Below are positions 63,947-64,000 of a stretch of DNA of 64,000 bases, in pieces. The position numbers were made by a program, and so were the translations under genes. How positions within the stretch are numbered: position 1 is the stretch's first letter; each line of letters opens with the position of its first letter. Source of the DNA: an uncultured Burkholderiales bacterium (GTDB taxonomy: Bacteria > Pseudomonadota > Gammaproteobacteria > Burkholderiales > Burkholderiaceae_C); NCBI GenBank assembly GCA_945952065.1, contig CAMFGY010000006.1, positions 153,223 to 217,222 on the forward strand, written 5' to 3'. Under the pieces are notes generated by a model. That model saw only the letters and a program-made list of their open reading frames with translations. It ran no database searches and had not been told where the DNA came from.

Positions 63947-64000
63947 ATGGAAACTTTTTTCCAGCAAATCATCAACGGCCTCGTGCTTGGGAGCATGTAT
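63947..64000 (+). CDS. livH: Branched-chain amino-acid ABC permease LivH, N-terminal part (runs off the window)
   Basis: The first 18 codons only: METFFQQIINGLVLGSMY. The FFQQIINGLVLGSMY segment is the recognisable start of LivH-type permeases, which form the inner-membrane channel for branched-chain amino acids or related substrates such as urea and short amides. AAGGA lies nine nt before the ATG at 63947. It would be the first gene of a liv operon continuing right, driven by the sigma-54 promoter 50 bp upstream. Product family is likely; substrate cannot be known from 18 residues. Confidence 0.7.
   Translation, partial: METFFQQIINGLVLGSMY

Overview
This 64 kb window is a stretch of a GC-rich betaproteobacterial chromosome, most likely Burkholderiales (Comamonadaceae/Sphaerotilaceae-like). 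That placement is an inference. It rests on the gene set (typA, DusA, a DHBP synthase with a degenerate RibA domain, TolQRA downstream of rib-nusB genes, a DctB/DctD-like pair, and a ZTP riboswitch ahead of glyA) and on dense coding with many 4-bp ATGA gene overlaps. I see no insertion sequence, prophage, integrase, CRISPR array, rRNA or tRNA gene.

Layout. 0-12 kb (+): typA, a DMT transporter, a 3-hydroxyisobutyryl-CoA hydrolase-like gene, fhs, a large GGDEF-EAL sensor, dusA, an O6-methylguanine methyltransferase and rhlE. 12-16 kb (-): first minor-pilin cassette (pilE, fimT, pilV, pilW, and a 621-residue beta-helix-like PilX-position protein). 16-30 kb: an Aer-like chemoreceptor, a sulfite dehydrogenase pair (sorAB-like), xth, a second DMT transporter, an AcoR-like regulator without its AAA+ domain, a GspE/PilB-family ATPase, pcp, and a bufferin locus (ECF sigma/anti-sigma divergent from bufA-bufB-bufC-doxX). 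30-38.5 kb (-): one tightly packed run rdgC-ribD-ribBX-ribH-nusB-aminotransferase-ybgC-tolQ-tolR-tolA. 38.5-43.7 kb (-): second minor-pilin cassette. 43.8-47 kb (-): nrdR, glyA behind a ZTP riboswitch, and a lytic transglycosylase. 47-57 kb: ubiD, ydcF-like, a DUF748 (AsmA-like) giant, msrA, and an ABC ATPase/FtsX permease/DUF3299 trio. 57-64 kb: pdxH, a MobA-like nucleotidyltransferase, a ChaC-like cyclotransferase, an orphan amino-acid binding protein, a DctD/DctB-like two-component system, and the first codons of a livH-like permease behind a sigma-54 promoter with upstream repeats.

How the parts may work together. The two pilin cassettes and the PilB-like ATPase point to type IV pilus or pseudopilus assembly; neither cassette carries pilY1. 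The buf locus is a complete copper-buffering peptide module with its own sigma/anti-sigma pair and a candidate ECF promoter. The ZTP aptamer ties serine hydroxymethyltransferase to folate/purine status, and fhs elsewhere in the window serves the same one-carbon pathway. The right edge suggests that the DctBD-like system controls a branched-chain amino-acid type transporter through sigma-54. Observations most worth following are that sigma-54/upstream-repeat region, the ZTP riboswitch, the beta-helix pilus-associated protein, the AAA-less AcoR-like regulator, a possible sRNA or structured 3' UTR after ubiD, and the altered GAFTGA loop of the DctD-like regulator.
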